Positions 8,436 to 20,685 are shown, numbered from the stretch's first letter. The stretch is 64,000 nucleotides of DNA from Phaeovibrio sulfidiphilus (GCF_014861485.1 NZ_JACZHT010000003.1:62001-126000), one strand, 5' to 3'. Notes: generated by a model not told the origin, from the letters alone. Translations and numbers: made by a program.

Positions 8436-8966
8436 GTGGAAAAGCTTCTTCCGGTCTGCTCTGCTGTTTTCCTTGCTGCTGTCGCGGGCTCCGCTCCGGG
8501 AACCGCAGAAGCCGCCAGTGGCCCAATCACGGGAAAGGCCTGCATATCGGATGGCAGCCACATCGTGGTGAACGGACGCAGGGCCTACGGGAAGTGCACC
8601 GGCGGAGTGCCGGTGGTCCTGGGGAGCGTGTTCGTGCCCCCGCTGTCCGAGACCTGCGGGGACAAGCACGGCTGCGGTACCTGGGCGGCGTTCTTCCTGA
8701 CCGAGATCATCAAGGGCCGGGAGCTGTCCTGCGAGGGCAACTCCCAGGACGCGGAGGGCAACACCATCGCCGTCTGTCAGGTGGAAAACCAGGAGATCAA
8801 CCGGCTCATGGTGGAAATGGGCTGGGCGCTGCCCATAACGGCGGACAGCCCCTACATGGACGCCATGCGCGAGGCCCGCGAGAAAGGCCGCGGGCTGTGG
8901 AATGAGCGCTTCATCCCCGTGGAAAGCTGGCACGGCCTGATCCCGGGCGCGGCCGAGGACAACTGA
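8436..8966 (+). CDS. Exported thermonuclease (SNase)-like protein, active-site residues not conserved
   Basis: 176 residues. A signal peptide is visible (residues 1-26: short charged start, hydrophobic core, cleavage near GTAEA-A). The remainder follows the staphylococcal-nuclease OB-fold plan: GKACISDGSHIVVNG, a middle helix WAAFFLTEIIKGRELSC, then NRLMVEMGWALPIT and REAREKGRGLWNERF. The catalytic stretch usually written R-L-x-G-I-D-x-P-E reads VVLGSVFVPPLSE, and the usual YGR is absent (AEGNTIAVC), so the Arg/Glu/Arg triad is not evident. Five cysteines suggest disulphides. The start is GTG with GGGGAC five bases upstream. It may be a binding protein rather than a nuclease. Its last codons are repeated downstream (see 8937-9127). 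Confidence 0.7.
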   Translation: MEKLLPVCSAVFLAAVAGSAPGTAEAASGPITGKACISDGSHIVVNGRRAYGKCTGGVPVVLGSVFVPPLSETCGDKHGCGTWAAFFLTEIIKGRELSCEGNSQDAEGNTIAVCQVENQEINRLMVEMGWALPITADSPYMDAMREAREKGRGLWNERFIPVESWHGLIPGAAEDN

Positions 8967-9127
8967 CCCCAACGCACCCGGGCCCGCCAGCGCTCACGCC
9001 CGGGGCCACCCGTCACCCCTGGAACGGCCCGTAACACCTGATCCCGGGCGCGGCCGAGGCAGCTGACCCCAACGCACCCGGACCCGCCAGCGCTCATGCC
9101 CGGGGCCGCCCGTCACCCCTGGAACGG
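8937..9127 (+). repeat. Tandem duplication of the SNase-like gene's 3' end
   Basis: About 91 bases (8937-9027), covering the last codons, stop and trailer, recur at 9038-9127 with roughly five substitutions and one single-base deletion. Both copies end in CACCCCTGGAACGG. Confidence 0.9.
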
Positions 9128-9236
9128 CTGGAGGCCGGGACGTCGGGAGCCCGGGCCTCCGGAGCGCAGGATTCGGCCCCCTCCCCGCCCGCATGTCCCG
9201 GCAGGGGCGCAAGCACAGAGCCACAACGCCGCGACC

Positions 9237-12200
9237 CTAGAACGCCACGTTGGCCGACACCCGCCCGCCAATGCTCTCGCGCTCCCCAACGGAACCGAAA
9301 AGCCGGGCATCCAGGGTCAGGCCACTCTCCAGATGCCAGTTCACACCTCCCTCGAACAGGGCGGTGGTCCCCTTGAGATCCGCGGGGGGAAGGGGCACCC
9401 CCTGGCCATTGGCCCGGACGACAGAGCCGGTGACCTCGCCGTCCGTCTCCTGTTCCAGAACCACCCCGACAAACCCGCGCACCTGGGAGGCCAGCACCTG
9501 GGTGTAGCGGAGTCCGGCCTGAAGCCGCAGGGAATCCGAGGCGTCGATCCGCACCCTCTGGCCGCTTCCCACGTCCCCGCTGCCAGAGCCGATCCGGGTC
9601 CACAGCAGGCGCGCCGAAAGATCCAGGGAGCCGATGTCCTCGTAAACCGGGATCTCATAGCCCGCCGCCACGTGGGCCCCGAACCAGGCGCTCCTGAGGG
9701 TCACGTCCCTCCCCCCGGCCACACCGTGGTTGTGGTACTCGTTCTCCACCCGCCCCGCCCTGAGGGAGGCCTCCAGATACAGCCGGTTCAGGAAATCCTG
9801 CCGGGCCAGAAGGCCGCCACCCATGGCCATGACCTTGCCCCCGCCGGAGGCCGCAAAGCCGGCGAAGGTGTGCTCGATGTCGTAACTGCCGCGCCCGCCC
9901 TCCAGAACCGCCAGGACCGCCAGCGGACCGGCATCGTGGTTCCAGCGCACGCCCGCGCCGCCCGCAAAGGAAAAGCCGGTCGTGCGCACCTCGGAGGCCG
10001 GCTCCAGCGTCTCCCGGTATCCCCGGAGCGTGGCAAACCCAACCCCCTCGTACTCCCCGTTCCACCAGACCTCGGTGCCCGGCAGGGGAACCACCGTTCC
10101 CCCCGCCTCGGCAAGAGCATCGGCCGCGCTGCGCAGCACCGAGCCGGTGGCAAACGCGCCCAGGATGTAGCCATGACCGCCGCTGGTGTCCGGCGCCCCT
10201 CCCCCGGGGCCGAACCGGGCCAGCAGCGACCTGCTGTCGGCGGTCTTGAGAACCTCGAGCCCGCTGTACTGCACAAGCCCGTCCCGCAGGACCGCCTTTG
10301 CAATCTCACCGTCCAGGAGCCCCCCGCCGTCCAGGGACAGGAGGGTCAGCCCGTCCCCGTCGAACGCCGCGCTCCCGGCGGCGGTGGCATCCAGGTACAC
10401 CTGGGCGCCGGCCAGGCTCACCGCGCCCGGCGAGGAGATGGCGAGCATGGGAACTGCAAGGTCAACCGGCGCGTCGATCAGGAAGGTCAGGGCCTTCCCG
10501 GCCAGGTCGATTTTCGAGCCCGGACCCACCTTCAGCCGGTTTCCGAACCCCGAGACGCTCACGCCCCGGGCGCCGGACAGGTCCAGGCGCGCGGTCCGGT
10601 CGTCCGACACTGCCGAGTAGTCAAGGGCAACCCCCTTCTCGAGGGTCATGACCCCCTGCACCACCTCGGTATAGCGCCCGTAGACCGGATCAAACCGCCG
10701 GTCGGACGCGTAGGTGATGTCCCCGACCTCCAGGCGGCTCACATAGGCCACCAGGCGGTTGTGGGCAAACACCGAGGACAGGACATACTCGCCCGAATCC
10801 GTCCCGTCCCCGGCCGGCGCCACAAGGGGCTCGGAGCCAAAGCCCAGGGGATTGCCCCCTGTGGCGCCCGGAAGGCCGTCCATCACGTTGATGAAACTGC
10901 CACCCCGGTTCGCGCCGGTGGCAAGGGCCCGGCGGGAGGCCTCCGACGTCACAAAGGACGCGGCCGTCACCCCCGAGAACCCCGCGCTTCCCGAGGCCCG
11001 GAACAGGACGTCCGACCCCGTGGCGGCCTTGGGGGCAACCGTGAGGTCGAGAGCGAAAAACCCCGTTTCCGCCTGGATCGGGTGGGAGAAATCAAAGCGA
11101 CCGCCGCCGTCCCCCAAATGGAAGCCCGAGATCAGAAACGGTGCGGTGGAGCTGTCGTCCCGGCTGAGACGAACCGAATGCCCGCCCGCCAGCGCCACCC
11201 CGGCGATGCGCGTCTCCCCCTTTGCCACGCCCCTGAGCGTCACCGAGGCATCCTGTCCGGTGGCATCCAGCCGGGTAATGGAGGTCATCAGTGTTGCCCC
11301 GGGGGCCGGCGACGCGTCCAGAAGCACCGCGCCTCTCAGGTCTGCAGCGAACGTAACCGCCAGATCCTTGCCGGGAGCGCTCCGGAACTCGGCCCGGGCC
11401 CCGTCTTCCAGGGTCACATCCCCCCGGAAACGGACCTCCCGCAGGCCACCGGAGAAATCCGAGCCGCCGTCGGACGTATTGTCACCCGTTCCCCCGGCGA
11501 TCCAGACCCGGTCTTTCCCCAAGGTTTTTGGCCGCTCGTAGGTGTCGGTGTATTTTCCGTCATAGGCGGCATCCCGCTGCAAGACGAGGTTTCCCCCCGT
11601 CACCACGAACGTATAGCGCTCCCCGGCGACCTCGAACCCCAGCCCCGCGGGAAGGGTTCCCTCATAGCCCTCAATGACACGGTAACCGGCGCCCACGGAT
11701 CCGGTGGCCTTTACGGAACCCGCCAGGAACTGCCTCTCTTGCGGCGTTGCAACATCAATCCGGGCAAAATGCCCCGTCAGACTTCCGCTCTGCGGGCTGT
11801 TCATCACCAACATGGGCTTCAGGGTCGCCTCATCAGGCACAAGGGTCAGGGTTGCGCGCGGGCTCGGAGCAATGGCCAGGGGCACGTCCCCCACGCACAG
11901 GGAACCGGCTCCCACAAGAGTGAGTCCGGTCAGCGAGACACTCTCGAGCGCCTGATGGGCGCGCCCCAGGACAATGGTCGATTCTTTCTCCAGGATCAGA
12001 TGGCCCATCGTGGCGCTCCCTGCCCCAAGAGAGACATCATCGGGCCCTCTCAATTCCAGGGTCGTTTTTGGGGCGACCCAGGTATCCCCGAGGGATACGG
12101 TGTTTTTCTTCGCAACGACCACCCGACCGTCCCCCTCCACCCGGGTTCCGTCCCGGACGGTCATCCCGCTGCCCTCGCCCCGGGACTGCAGTGCCACCTC

Positions 12201-13904
12201 CGCGCCCTTCACCCCGCCAAAACGAAGCGTCCGATTGACCTCGACAACACCCGTACCGTCACCGGTGGTCAGATACCTCCGGTCAACCACAAGATCCTTT
12301 TCATAGGTCTTGGTCATCACCATTCCCGCGCGGGCGTCCACCATGTACTCGGTCCCGACCTCCGCAGGCGCAGCAGCACCGGTTTTGCCGGCCCCTGACG
12401 CCCGGAACGCCAGGCTCTGCCCTGAGGGGCGGGCCTCCACTGCGGCAGACTGCACGGGCTCGACTGCCCCCGGCGCCACGTCCCCCCGGGACGGAGCCGC
12501 TTCCCCCCGGGACGGAGCCGTTTCCTCCCGGAGCGGATCCGGGGCGTCTGCGCCCGGCGCCGGCGAGGCAGGCCCGGCGCGCTCCACGCCGAAGGGCTCT
12601 GCGCCCGAGGTGTGTGCGCTCGCGGCGTCTGAAGCCGGGGCGTCTGCCCCCGCCCCCGCGGTACCGTCCCCGGCCACGGCGGCAAGCTCCCGCCCGTCCC
12701 GGGGTTCCGGGGCGGCCTCCGAGCCGGCATCGGCCCCGGGATCACGGCTCGGGGTGCGATCAAGCGGGAGAGCGGGATCCGACCCCGTTCCGGGACGAAG
12801 CGACGAGCGGACACCCGGCACGATCGCCACATCCGTGGGAAAGGACGGAACCGGTTCCGGTGGGGGACTCTCCTCATCCGGTGTGCGGAGCACCCCGGTG
12901 CCGGCCAGGGTCGGGGGCAGGCTGGCGTCGGGATAGAAGATGGTCTCCCGCTTCTCCGCGCCAGAGGCGAGAGAGGCCGCAGCCTCAGGCTCCCCCGGAT
13001 CCGGGTCCGGGCGGGAACCCGCACCGCCGGAGTTCACTGCCCCGGTATCGCCCGCATGGAAACCGGCCGGCGGCGCACCGGCCTCCTGCACACGGGCCTC
13101 CCGCACGGCGGAGGGGCGGCGGGCGTCCTGCGCGCCGTCCTCCGGCACAGCAGCGCGGACGGCGTCTCCCTCGCCGGGCGTCCCTCGCACCCCTGCCCCG
13201 GATCCAACCCCGAGGCCACCCCCGGACCGGGCCGAAAGGGGCGGAGCCGGACGGAAGGTCATCCCGCCAAAAACCGCAGCGTCCCCCGGGACCGCCGGAC
13301 GCGGCTCCCCCGCACGGGCTGCAGAGCCGGGCTCCGCCGGATCAAGCGGACGCGGCTCCCGGGCGCGGGCGGGAACACCGGGCTCCCGGGCCCCGGAAAA
13401 AGGCGCTGCCGCCGAGCGGGGCGCGGGCTCGGGCGCGCGGCCCCCGGACGGCGGGACCACATCCGAACGGGCCACAGGCCCGCGGTCACGAACCACGATG
13501 GACGGGACGGCAGCCGAACGGACCCCAGAAACAGGTTCGCCGGGCGTGGCATCCACCCCGGATGACCCCGCCTCCCGTGCGCCCTCCGCGCCCGGCGAAA
13601 CCGCATCCTGCCCGGTCTGCCGTGGCGCCCCCGTTCGGTCCGAGCGGATGCGAAACGACAGACCCTGCCCCAGCGCGCCGGGACGAACCTCCACCCCCTT
13701 CCCCTCGGATGCCCCGCGTTCAGACACCGGGGCACCCCCCGGGCTGGCGGCGGAAGCAGGGCCGGACACAGCCGGAACCATGGCAGGAACCGCGGTCCCG
13801 TCACCGGGAACGGCTCCGGCCGCCGCACCGGCGACCCCCGCAGACAGCGCCAGTGCCAGTGCGGACAGAAGACCGGTGGACGATCTGCAGACAGCACGAC
13901 CCAT
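9237..13904 (-). CDS. Type V autotransporter, very large, low-complexity N-terminal half
   Basis: 1555 residues. Residues 1-27 are a signal peptide (charged start, LLSALALALSAGVAGA). Roughly 30-520 are an Ala/Pro/Gly/Arg/Ser-rich, probably disordered stretch with short internal repeats (TAPSRGEAAPSRGDVAPG). About 530-1250 look beta-helical, with many alternating V/L/G strands (SGMTVRDGTRVEGDGRVVVA). From about 1275 (EVWWNGEYEGVGFATLRGY) to the end is a 280-residue autotransporter barrel ending in VSANVAF; the terminal Phe is the usual outer-membrane signature. The family is secreted through its own barrel with help of the Bam complex. The passenger shows no recognised enzyme or adhesin motif, so its role is unknown. 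ATG 13904 is preceded by GGGAAGG. It stands alone; an AT-rich island (about 13960-14070) upstream probably holds its promoter. Confidence 0.88.
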   Translation of the reverse strand: MGRAVCRSSTGLLSALALALSAGVAGAAAGAVPGDGTAVPAMVPAVSGPASAASPGGAPVSERGASEGKGVEVRPGALGQGLSFRIRSDRTGAPRQTGQDAVSPGAEGAREAGSSGVDATPGEPVSGVRSAAVPSIVVRDRGPVARSDVVPPSGGRAPEPAPRSAAAPFSGAREPGVPARAREPRPLDPAEPGSAARAGEPRPAVPGDAAVFGGMTFRPAPPLSARSGGGLGVGSGAGVRGTPGEGDAVRAAVPEDGAQDARRPSAVREARVQEAGAPPAGFHAGDTGAVNSGGAGSRPDPDPGEPEAAASLASGAEKRETIFYPDASLPPTLAGTGVLRTPDEESPPPEPVPSFPTDVAIVPGVRSSLRPGTGSDPALPLDRTPSRDPGADAGSEAAPEPRDGRELAAVAGDGTAGAGADAPASDAASAHTSGAEPFGVERAGPASPAPGADAPDPLREETAPSRGEAAPSRGDVAPGAVEPVQSAAVEARPSGQSLAFRASGAGKTGAAAPAEVGTEYMVDARAGMVMTKTYEKDLVVDRRYLTTGDGTGVVEVNRTLRFGGVKGAEVALQSRGEGSGMTVRDGTRVEGDGRVVVAKKNTVSLGDTWVAPKTTLELRGPDDVSLGAGSATMGHLILEKESTIVLGRAHQALESVSLTGLTLVGAGSLCVGDVPLAIAPSPRATLTLVPDEATLKPMLVMNSPQSGSLTGHFARIDVATPQERQFLAGSVKATGSVGAGYRVIEGYEGTLPAGLGFEVAGERYTFVVTGGNLVLQRDAAYDGKYTDTYERPKTLGKDRVWIAGGTGDNTSDGGSDFSGGLREVRFRGDVTLEDGARAEFRSAPGKDLAVTFAADLRGAVLLDASPAPGATLMTSITRLDATGQDASVTLRGVAKGETRIAGVALAGGHSVRLSRDDSSTAPFLISGFHLGDGGGRFDFSHPIQAETGFFALDLTVAPKAATGSDVLFRASGSAGFSGVTAASFVTSEASRRALATGANRGGSFINVMDGLPGATGGNPLGFGSEPLVAPAGDGTDSGEYVLSSVFAHNRLVAYVSRLEVGDITYASDRRFDPVYGRYTEVVQGVMTLEKGVALDYSAVSDDRTARLDLSGARGVSVSGFGNRLKVGPGSKIDLAGKALTFLIDAPVDLAVPMLAISSPGAVSLAGAQVYLDATAAGSAAFDGDGLTLLSLDGGGLLDGEIAKAVLRDGLVQYSGLEVLKTADSRSLLARFGPGGGAPDTSGGHGYILGAFATGSVLRSAADALAEAGGTVVPLPGTEVWWNGEYEGVGFATLRGYRETLEPASEVRTTGFSFAGGAGVRWNHDAGPLAVLAVLEGGRGSYDIEHTFAGFAASGGGKVMAMGGGLLARQDFLNRLYLEASLRAGRVENEYHNHGVAGGRDVTLRSAWFGAHVAAGYEIPVYEDIGSLDLSARLLWTRIGSGSGDVGSGQRVRIDASDSLRLQAGLRYTQVLASQVRGFVGVVLEQETDGEVTGSVVRANGQGVPLPPADLKGTTALFEGGVNWHLESGLTLDARLFGSVGERESIGGRVSANVAF

Positions 13905-14616
13905 AACACGGCCCTTCCCTGAAACTCGCAGACCCCGGCGAGCCCGGGGTCACACAGAAACAACCATTGCGTTATATAGAGTTAATCCAAAATCCGGGGT
14001 GCCGTAAAGGAACATATTAAAATGACTACAATGACACGAGAAAACGTAAAAATATTCGCGACTTGTCCCGCGTGAGTTGTCTTCCGGATGATTTGGGATC
14101 GGAAAAAACACACCTGCCCACAACCTTCGCTTGATCATCTCTACTCAGGCGTTTTTTGCAGGACAGGCCGCATCCCATGATCCGGGAGACTCCGCATTGG
14201 CCGGATGCGGAACGCCCCGACTCGATCACCCGGACCGGGCGCCAGGCCACCGCGGGGGCAAAAAATGCTGCGCCGGAGCCCCAACACGACCGCCCCTCCC
14301 CACTTGGAGCCTCTCCCCACCTGGAGCCTCTCCCCCGCACCGCCTGCGCGCCCCCCGGAGCCCCCCTCCCGGCCGCACCCAACGCGTCCGCAACGCACGC
14401 AAGGGCGCCGGACCGCGGGCGACCCCGCCCCCCCCAAACCGGCTCCGAACCCTTTGACAGGCCACCCGAAGCGCCCGGTTTCGGGAACCGGGCCCGGAAA
14501 GCAGAGAGAGCCTCCAGCCGGGTCGCCAAATCGCTCCCGGTTCCGCTGCAAAGACGAAGGCACGAACGCGGACGGCCCCGGATCCCGGGTTTTCCCTTGT
14601 CCCCGCAGCCGTTACC
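13905..14616. other. Gene-free gap between autotransporter and rplM
   Basis: Contains an AT-rich island (13960-14070), a CCCAC(T/C)TGGAGCCTCTC 17-bp pair at 14299-14332, and otherwise GC-rich sequence. Open frames here have the skewed Pro/Arg/Ala content of non-coding GC-rich DNA. Confidence 0.6.
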
Positions 14617-14638
14617 GTATGGTATAATAATACCATAC
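14617..14638. promoter_or_regulatory. Perfect palindrome, operator-like
   Basis: GTATGGTAT (14617-14625) and ATACCATAC (14630-14638) are exact inverted copies around AATA. The site sits 34 bases upstream of the rplM -35 element. A TATAAT hexamer (14623-14628) lies inside it. The form is that of a dimeric-repressor operator; the cognate protein is unknown. Confidence 0.6.
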
Positions 14639-14672
14639 TTATAACATGTTGATTTTAAATGATATTTATCGT

Positions 14673-14700
14673 TTGACTTTCAGCGTCCGTCTGGCATAGT
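14673..14700 (+). promoter_or_regulatory. Sigma-70 type promoter for rplM-rpsI
   Basis: TTGACT (14673-14678), 16-base spacer, CATAGT (14695-14700). The predicted start near 14707 gives a leader of about 65 bases. Confidence 0.7.
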
Positions 14701-14772
14701 TCCGCCGTCTTAATCAAGAGGCCTTCGCCGTGTCGCGGCGGACGCCTCCCGCTCCCAGGGAACGCAGCCAAT

Positions 14773-15237
14773 ATGAAAACCTACTCCGCAAAGCCGAGCG
14801 AGGTGGAGAGAAAGTGGTACGTGATCGACGCGGACGGCGTCGTTCTGGGTCGTCTTGCCGTGATCATCGCAGACATTCTGCGTGGCAAGAACAAGCCCAT
14901 GTACACGCCTCACATCGACACCGGTGACCACGTCATCGTGATCAACGCCGAAAAAGTGCACCTGACCGGCAAGAAGGCCAGCGACGAGCGCTTCTTCTGG
15001 CACACCGGCTACCCGGGCGGCATCAAGAGCCGCACCCTCGGCCAGATCCGCGACGGGGCCCACCCGAACCGCCTGATCGAGAAGGCCGTGCAGCGCATGA
15101 TTCCGAAGGGACCGCTTGGCCGGGCCCAGTTTGGCAAGCTGCGCGTCTACGCCGGGACCGAACACCCCCATGAGGCCCAGAAGCCGGAAGTTCTGGACGT
15201 GGCCGCCCTGAATCCGAAAAACAAAAGGAGCGCCTGA
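14773..15237 (+). CDS. rplM: 50S ribosomal protein L13
   Basis: A 154-residue large-subunit protein that binds 23S rRNA early in assembly. The family plan is complete: [21 protein letters not shown] at the start, [39 protein letters not shown], the HTGYPGGIK signature, and [12 protein letters not shown]. It is followed after three bases by rpsI, the conserved L13-S9 pair, and driven by the promoter at 14673. Confidence 0.99.
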   Translation: MKTYSAKPSEVERKWYVIDADGVVLGRLAVIIADILRGKNKPMYTPHIDTGDHVIVINAEKVHLTGKKASDERFFWHTGYPGGIKSRTLGQIRDGAHPNRLIEKAVQRMIPKGPLGRAQFGKLRVYAGTEHPHEAQKPEVLDVAALNPKNKRSA

Positions 15238-15240
15238 TAG

Positions 15241-15723
15241 ATGTCCGAAGAAATCAAATCCTTCGAGGACCTCAAGCAGGTCGCTCCGGTGTCCGCCCAG
15301 GAGGCGCCCGTGAAGCGCGAGCCGAAGCGTGACGCCCAGGGCCGCTCCTACGCCACCGGCCGACGCAAGGACGCCATCGCCCGCGTGTGGGTCAAGCCCG
15401 GCACGGGTCGCATCATCATCAACGACCGGGAAGTGAACGTCTACTTCCCCCGTCCGGTGCTGCGCATGCTGATCAACCAGCCGTTTGTGGTCACCAACAC
15501 CGCCGGCCAGTTCGACGTGATGTGCACCGTGAAGGGCGGCGGTCTCTCCGGCCAGGCCGGTGCGCTGCGCCACGGCATCTCGCGCGCCCTGTGCAACTAC
15601 GACCCGGACATGCGCGCGGCGCTGAAGTCGGAAGGCTTCCTCACCCGTGACCCCCGTTCGGTCGAGCGCAAGAAGTACGGCAAGGCCAAGGCCCGCCGCT
15701 CCTTCCAGTTCTCGAAGCGCTGA
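15241..15723 (+). CDS. rpsI: 30S ribosomal protein S9
   Basis: 160 residues; the C-terminal tail reaches the P-site tRNA in the 30S subunit. A roughly 32-residue N-terminal extension ([13 protein letters not shown]...) precedes the conserved core, as is usual in alphaproteobacteria. The core is complete: [39 protein letters not shown], and the basic end [27 protein letters not shown] with terminal KR. It is cotranscribed with rplM and followed by a strong terminator. Confidence 0.99.
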   Translation: MSEEIKSFEDLKQVAPVSAQEAPVKREPKRDAQGRSYATGRRKDAIARVWVKPGTGRIIINDREVNVYFPRPVLRMLINQPFVVTNTAGQFDVMCTVKGGGLSGQAGALRHGISRALCNYDPDMRAALKSEGFLTRDPRSVERKKYGKAKARRSFQFSKR

Positions 15724-15764
15724 TCCGGCGTTTTCGCGAACCCGCGAGGATACCCTGTTGCGAA

Positions 15765-15794
15765 GCACCCGCCCCACCGGCGGGTGCTTTTTTT
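15765..15794 (+). terminator. Rho-independent terminator of rplM-rpsI
   Basis: Perfect 9-bp stem GCACCCGCC / GGCGGGTGC with a five-base loop, then seven T. Confidence 0.95.
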
Positions 15795-16083
15795 GTGCGC
15801 CGGTTTCACGCGCCTGAAGCACCCCGACACCGAAGCCCCACAACACCGGGCCCCCCCCAACCGGCGCTCCCTGCCCGACGCGCCGCAGCCCCCCCCCCCA
15901 CCGAAGCCGGACGCACAGGGCGGATCCCCGCACCGGGCCCGCCCCCCCACACCGGTCCACCGGAGCACCGAAGGCCGGACGGTTTGACCGGCTGCCCGAA
16001 GCGGGACCACAAAGGCCCGACTCCTGCGCCCCGGGGCGGGGCACACGCGTGGGAAACCCACGGCAGCGGCCTGCTTCCGGGGA
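15795..16083. other. Gene-free gap before mutA
   Basis: Very C-rich sequence. I see no gene, no B12-riboswitch-like box and no repeat worth naming. Confidence 0.6.
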
Positions 16084-16113
16084 TTGAACGGGCCTCGGGC
16101 TCTCGGCTATAAT
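16084..16113 (+). promoter_or_regulatory. Sigma-70 type promoter for the mutA operon
   Basis: TTGAAC (16084-16089), 18-base spacer, consensus TATAAT (16108-16113). The predicted leader is about 65 bases. Confidence 0.7.
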
Positions 16114-16183
16114 CCGCCCTTCTGTCGAGCGTTCATTTTTACTCTCTGGACGTTTTTCTTGCCCTCAAACTTCCGGGTATCCC

Positions 16184-18309
16184 ATGACACAGGACAACCT
16201 TCCCCTTGGTGCCGAGTTCCCCACACCGGACCTTGAAGACTGGAAGACCCTTGTCGAGAAGTCGCTGAACGGCGCACCTTTTGACAAGAAAATGCTCACC
16301 AAAACCTTTGAGGGGTTTTCGCTCCACCCGCTTTACACACGGGCCGACGAGGCCGCCCTTCCCGTCTCCGAGGGTCTTCCCGGGTTTGCCCCCTTCCTGC
16401 GCGGTGCCAGCGCCGAGGGCGCCAGCGTCGGCGGCTGGGAAATCTGTCAGGAAATCAATCACCCCGACCCGAAGGAAGCCGCCCGGCAGGCCCTCAGCGA
16501 GCTGGAGGGAGGGGCCACCGCCCTGCTGCTGAGCCTGGACTGGATCACCCAGTCCGGCCTGAACCAGGCCTGCTTCGGCGAGGGAACCGGCCTGGCCTTT
16601 GACGGCGTGTTTGTCCAGACGCTCGCAGACCTGAGAACGGCCCTGGAGGGCGTTCACCTGGACGCCGCGCCGGTCTACCTGAACGCCGGGCACTCCTTCG
16701 AGGCGGCGGGTCTGGCCCTCACCGCCCTGTGGGAGGAAAAGGGCATCGCTCCCGAGCAGGCCCGGGGCGGCCTCAACGCCGATCCCATTGCGGACTACGC
16801 CTACGGCGGGACCGTGATCGTGACCCCGGAGCGGGCTCTGGCGCGTCTGGGGCAGTTGGCCGCCCATATGGCCGCGCGCTGGCCCAACGCCACCACGGCC
16901 CAGGTGGACGGCGCCGTCTACCACAGTGCGGGATCCTCCGAATCCCAGATGATGGGCGCCATGCTGTCCACCGGCGTGGCCTACCTGCGCGCCATGGAGG
17001 CCGCCGGACTGGATGCGACCCGGGCCGCCCGCCAGATCACCTTCAGCATCCCCATGGATGCGGACCAGTTCCTGGGCATTGCCAAGCTGCGCACCTTCCG
17101 GCGGCTCTGGGGCCGGGTTCTCGAGGCCTGCGGCGTTCCGGAAAACGAGCGCGTCATCCGGATCGCGGCCAAGACGGCCCAGCGCATGCTGACCGAGCGT
17201 GACCCCTGGGTGAACATGCTGCGCACCACGGTCTCGACGTTTGCCTCGGTTGTGGGCGGCGCGGACAGCATCACCATCACGCCGTTTGACGCGGCGGCGG
17301 GCCTGTCGACGGAGTTCGCACGACGCATCGCCCGCAACGTCCAGATCCTGCTGAAGGACGAGAGCAACCTGGGCCGGGTCATCGATCCGGCGGGCGGCTC
17401 CTGGGCGGTGGAAAGCCTGTCGGAACAGCTGGCCCAAACCTCGTGGGATGCGTTCCAGAGCATCGAGCGCGAGGGCGGGATCGTCCGGGCTCTGGAGGGC
17501 GACGCCTTCCTGTCGTCGATCCGCAAGACCTGCTCCGAGCGCCAGAGCGCCATTGCCTCGCGCCGTATCCCGGTCACCGGGGTGAGCGAATTCCCGAACC
17601 TGCGGGAGGCAAAGGTCGAGACGCTCCAGCCCGACTGGGACACCCTCGAGGAGGAGGCGCTCGGTCGCATGAGCGCGGCCGCCCGGACCACCCGGGAGCT
17701 TCTGGACGCCCTGGACGGAAAGACCAGCCCGACGGACGACGTGCTGAAGGCCGTCCGCGCGGGGGCACCGTTCCTGCCGGTGACCAACCGGCTGACCGAC
17801 AGCAACCAGGAGGACATCCGCGACGGCCTGGATGTGGTGCGCCTGGCCGAGGGCTTCGAGGCCCTGCGTGACAACGCGGACGCCTGGAAGGACGAGCACG
17901 GCAGCTATCCGTCCATCTTCCTTGTGACCCTTGGCCCGGTGGCCGAGCACACGGCCCGCGCAACCTTTGCCCAGAACCTCTTCGAGGCCGGCGGCATCGA
18001 GGCCCTTCCGGGGGGTGTGCTGGAAACCGCCGACGACGCCGTCGCCGCCTGGAAAAAGACCGGCGCGCGAGCGGCCGTCCTGTGCGGCTCGGACGAGCGC
18101 TACGAGGCTCTTGCAGCCGACGTGGCACGGGCCCTGAAGCAGGCCGGCCTGCCGCGCCTGTACCTGGCCGGAAAACCGGACACCGCTCTCCAGGACGCCG
18201 GAGTGGACGCCTTTGTCCACATGGGCTGCCCGGTTTTTGATGTCCTCGAGGAACTCCAGATGTGTCTCGGGGTCTACCCCGCCGACGACCAGGACGAAGG
18301 AGAAGAGTA

Positions 18310-18310
<1 letters not shown>
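16184..18310 (+). CDS. mutA: Methylmalonyl-CoA mutase, small subunit
   Basis: 708 residues. It pairs with MutB in the heterodimeric B12-dependent mutase that interconverts (R)-methylmalonyl-CoA and succinyl-CoA. The TIM-barrel part is recognisable ([65 protein letters not shown]). The C-terminal domain has the flavodoxin-like shape but lacks the D-x-H-x-x-G cobalamin motif, which is the normal state of this non-catalytic subunit. ATG 16184 heads the operon behind a good promoter. Its TAA overlaps the mutB ATG by one base (TAATG), so translation is coupled and subunit ratios should be matched. Confidence 0.97.
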
Positions 18311-20511
<2,201 letters not shown>

Positions 20512-20617
20512 GCGGCGTGACACCCAACAGCGGCTCCGGGCCCTCACGGGTTTCGGGGCCGTCGGGCCGGGCCGGGCCTGCCCTCCGCGGCGAACTCCGG
20601 TCCCGGTCCCCTTTTTC

Positions 20618-20685
20618 GGGTCCGGTCCCACACCGGACCCGGCTCACGTAATCTGATCCTTCCGGGGGAGGCCTCACCGCCTCCC
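20618..20685 (+). promoter_or_regulatory. Two hairpins between mutB and the ybjQ-like gene
   Basis: GGGTCCGGT/ACCGGACCC (20618-20640, no T tract) and GGGAGGC/GCCTCCC (20666-20685) followed by TCTTCCTTT. The second may be a weak terminator or an RNA-stability element that lowers downstream expression. Confidence 0.45.

Noticed and set aside
9096-12398. An 1100-codon plus-strand open frame
   Set aside because: Antisense to the autotransporter barrel and passenger; no recognisable fold.
14026-14529. A 167-codon minus-strand frame in the autotransporter-rplM gap
   Set aside because: Gly/Arg/Ala-skewed, contains the 17-bp repeat, no ribosome site and no family resemblance.
15795-16183. Cobalamin riboswitch upstream of mutA
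   Set aside because: No B12-box-like sequence was recognised and the leader from the good promoter is only about 70 bases.
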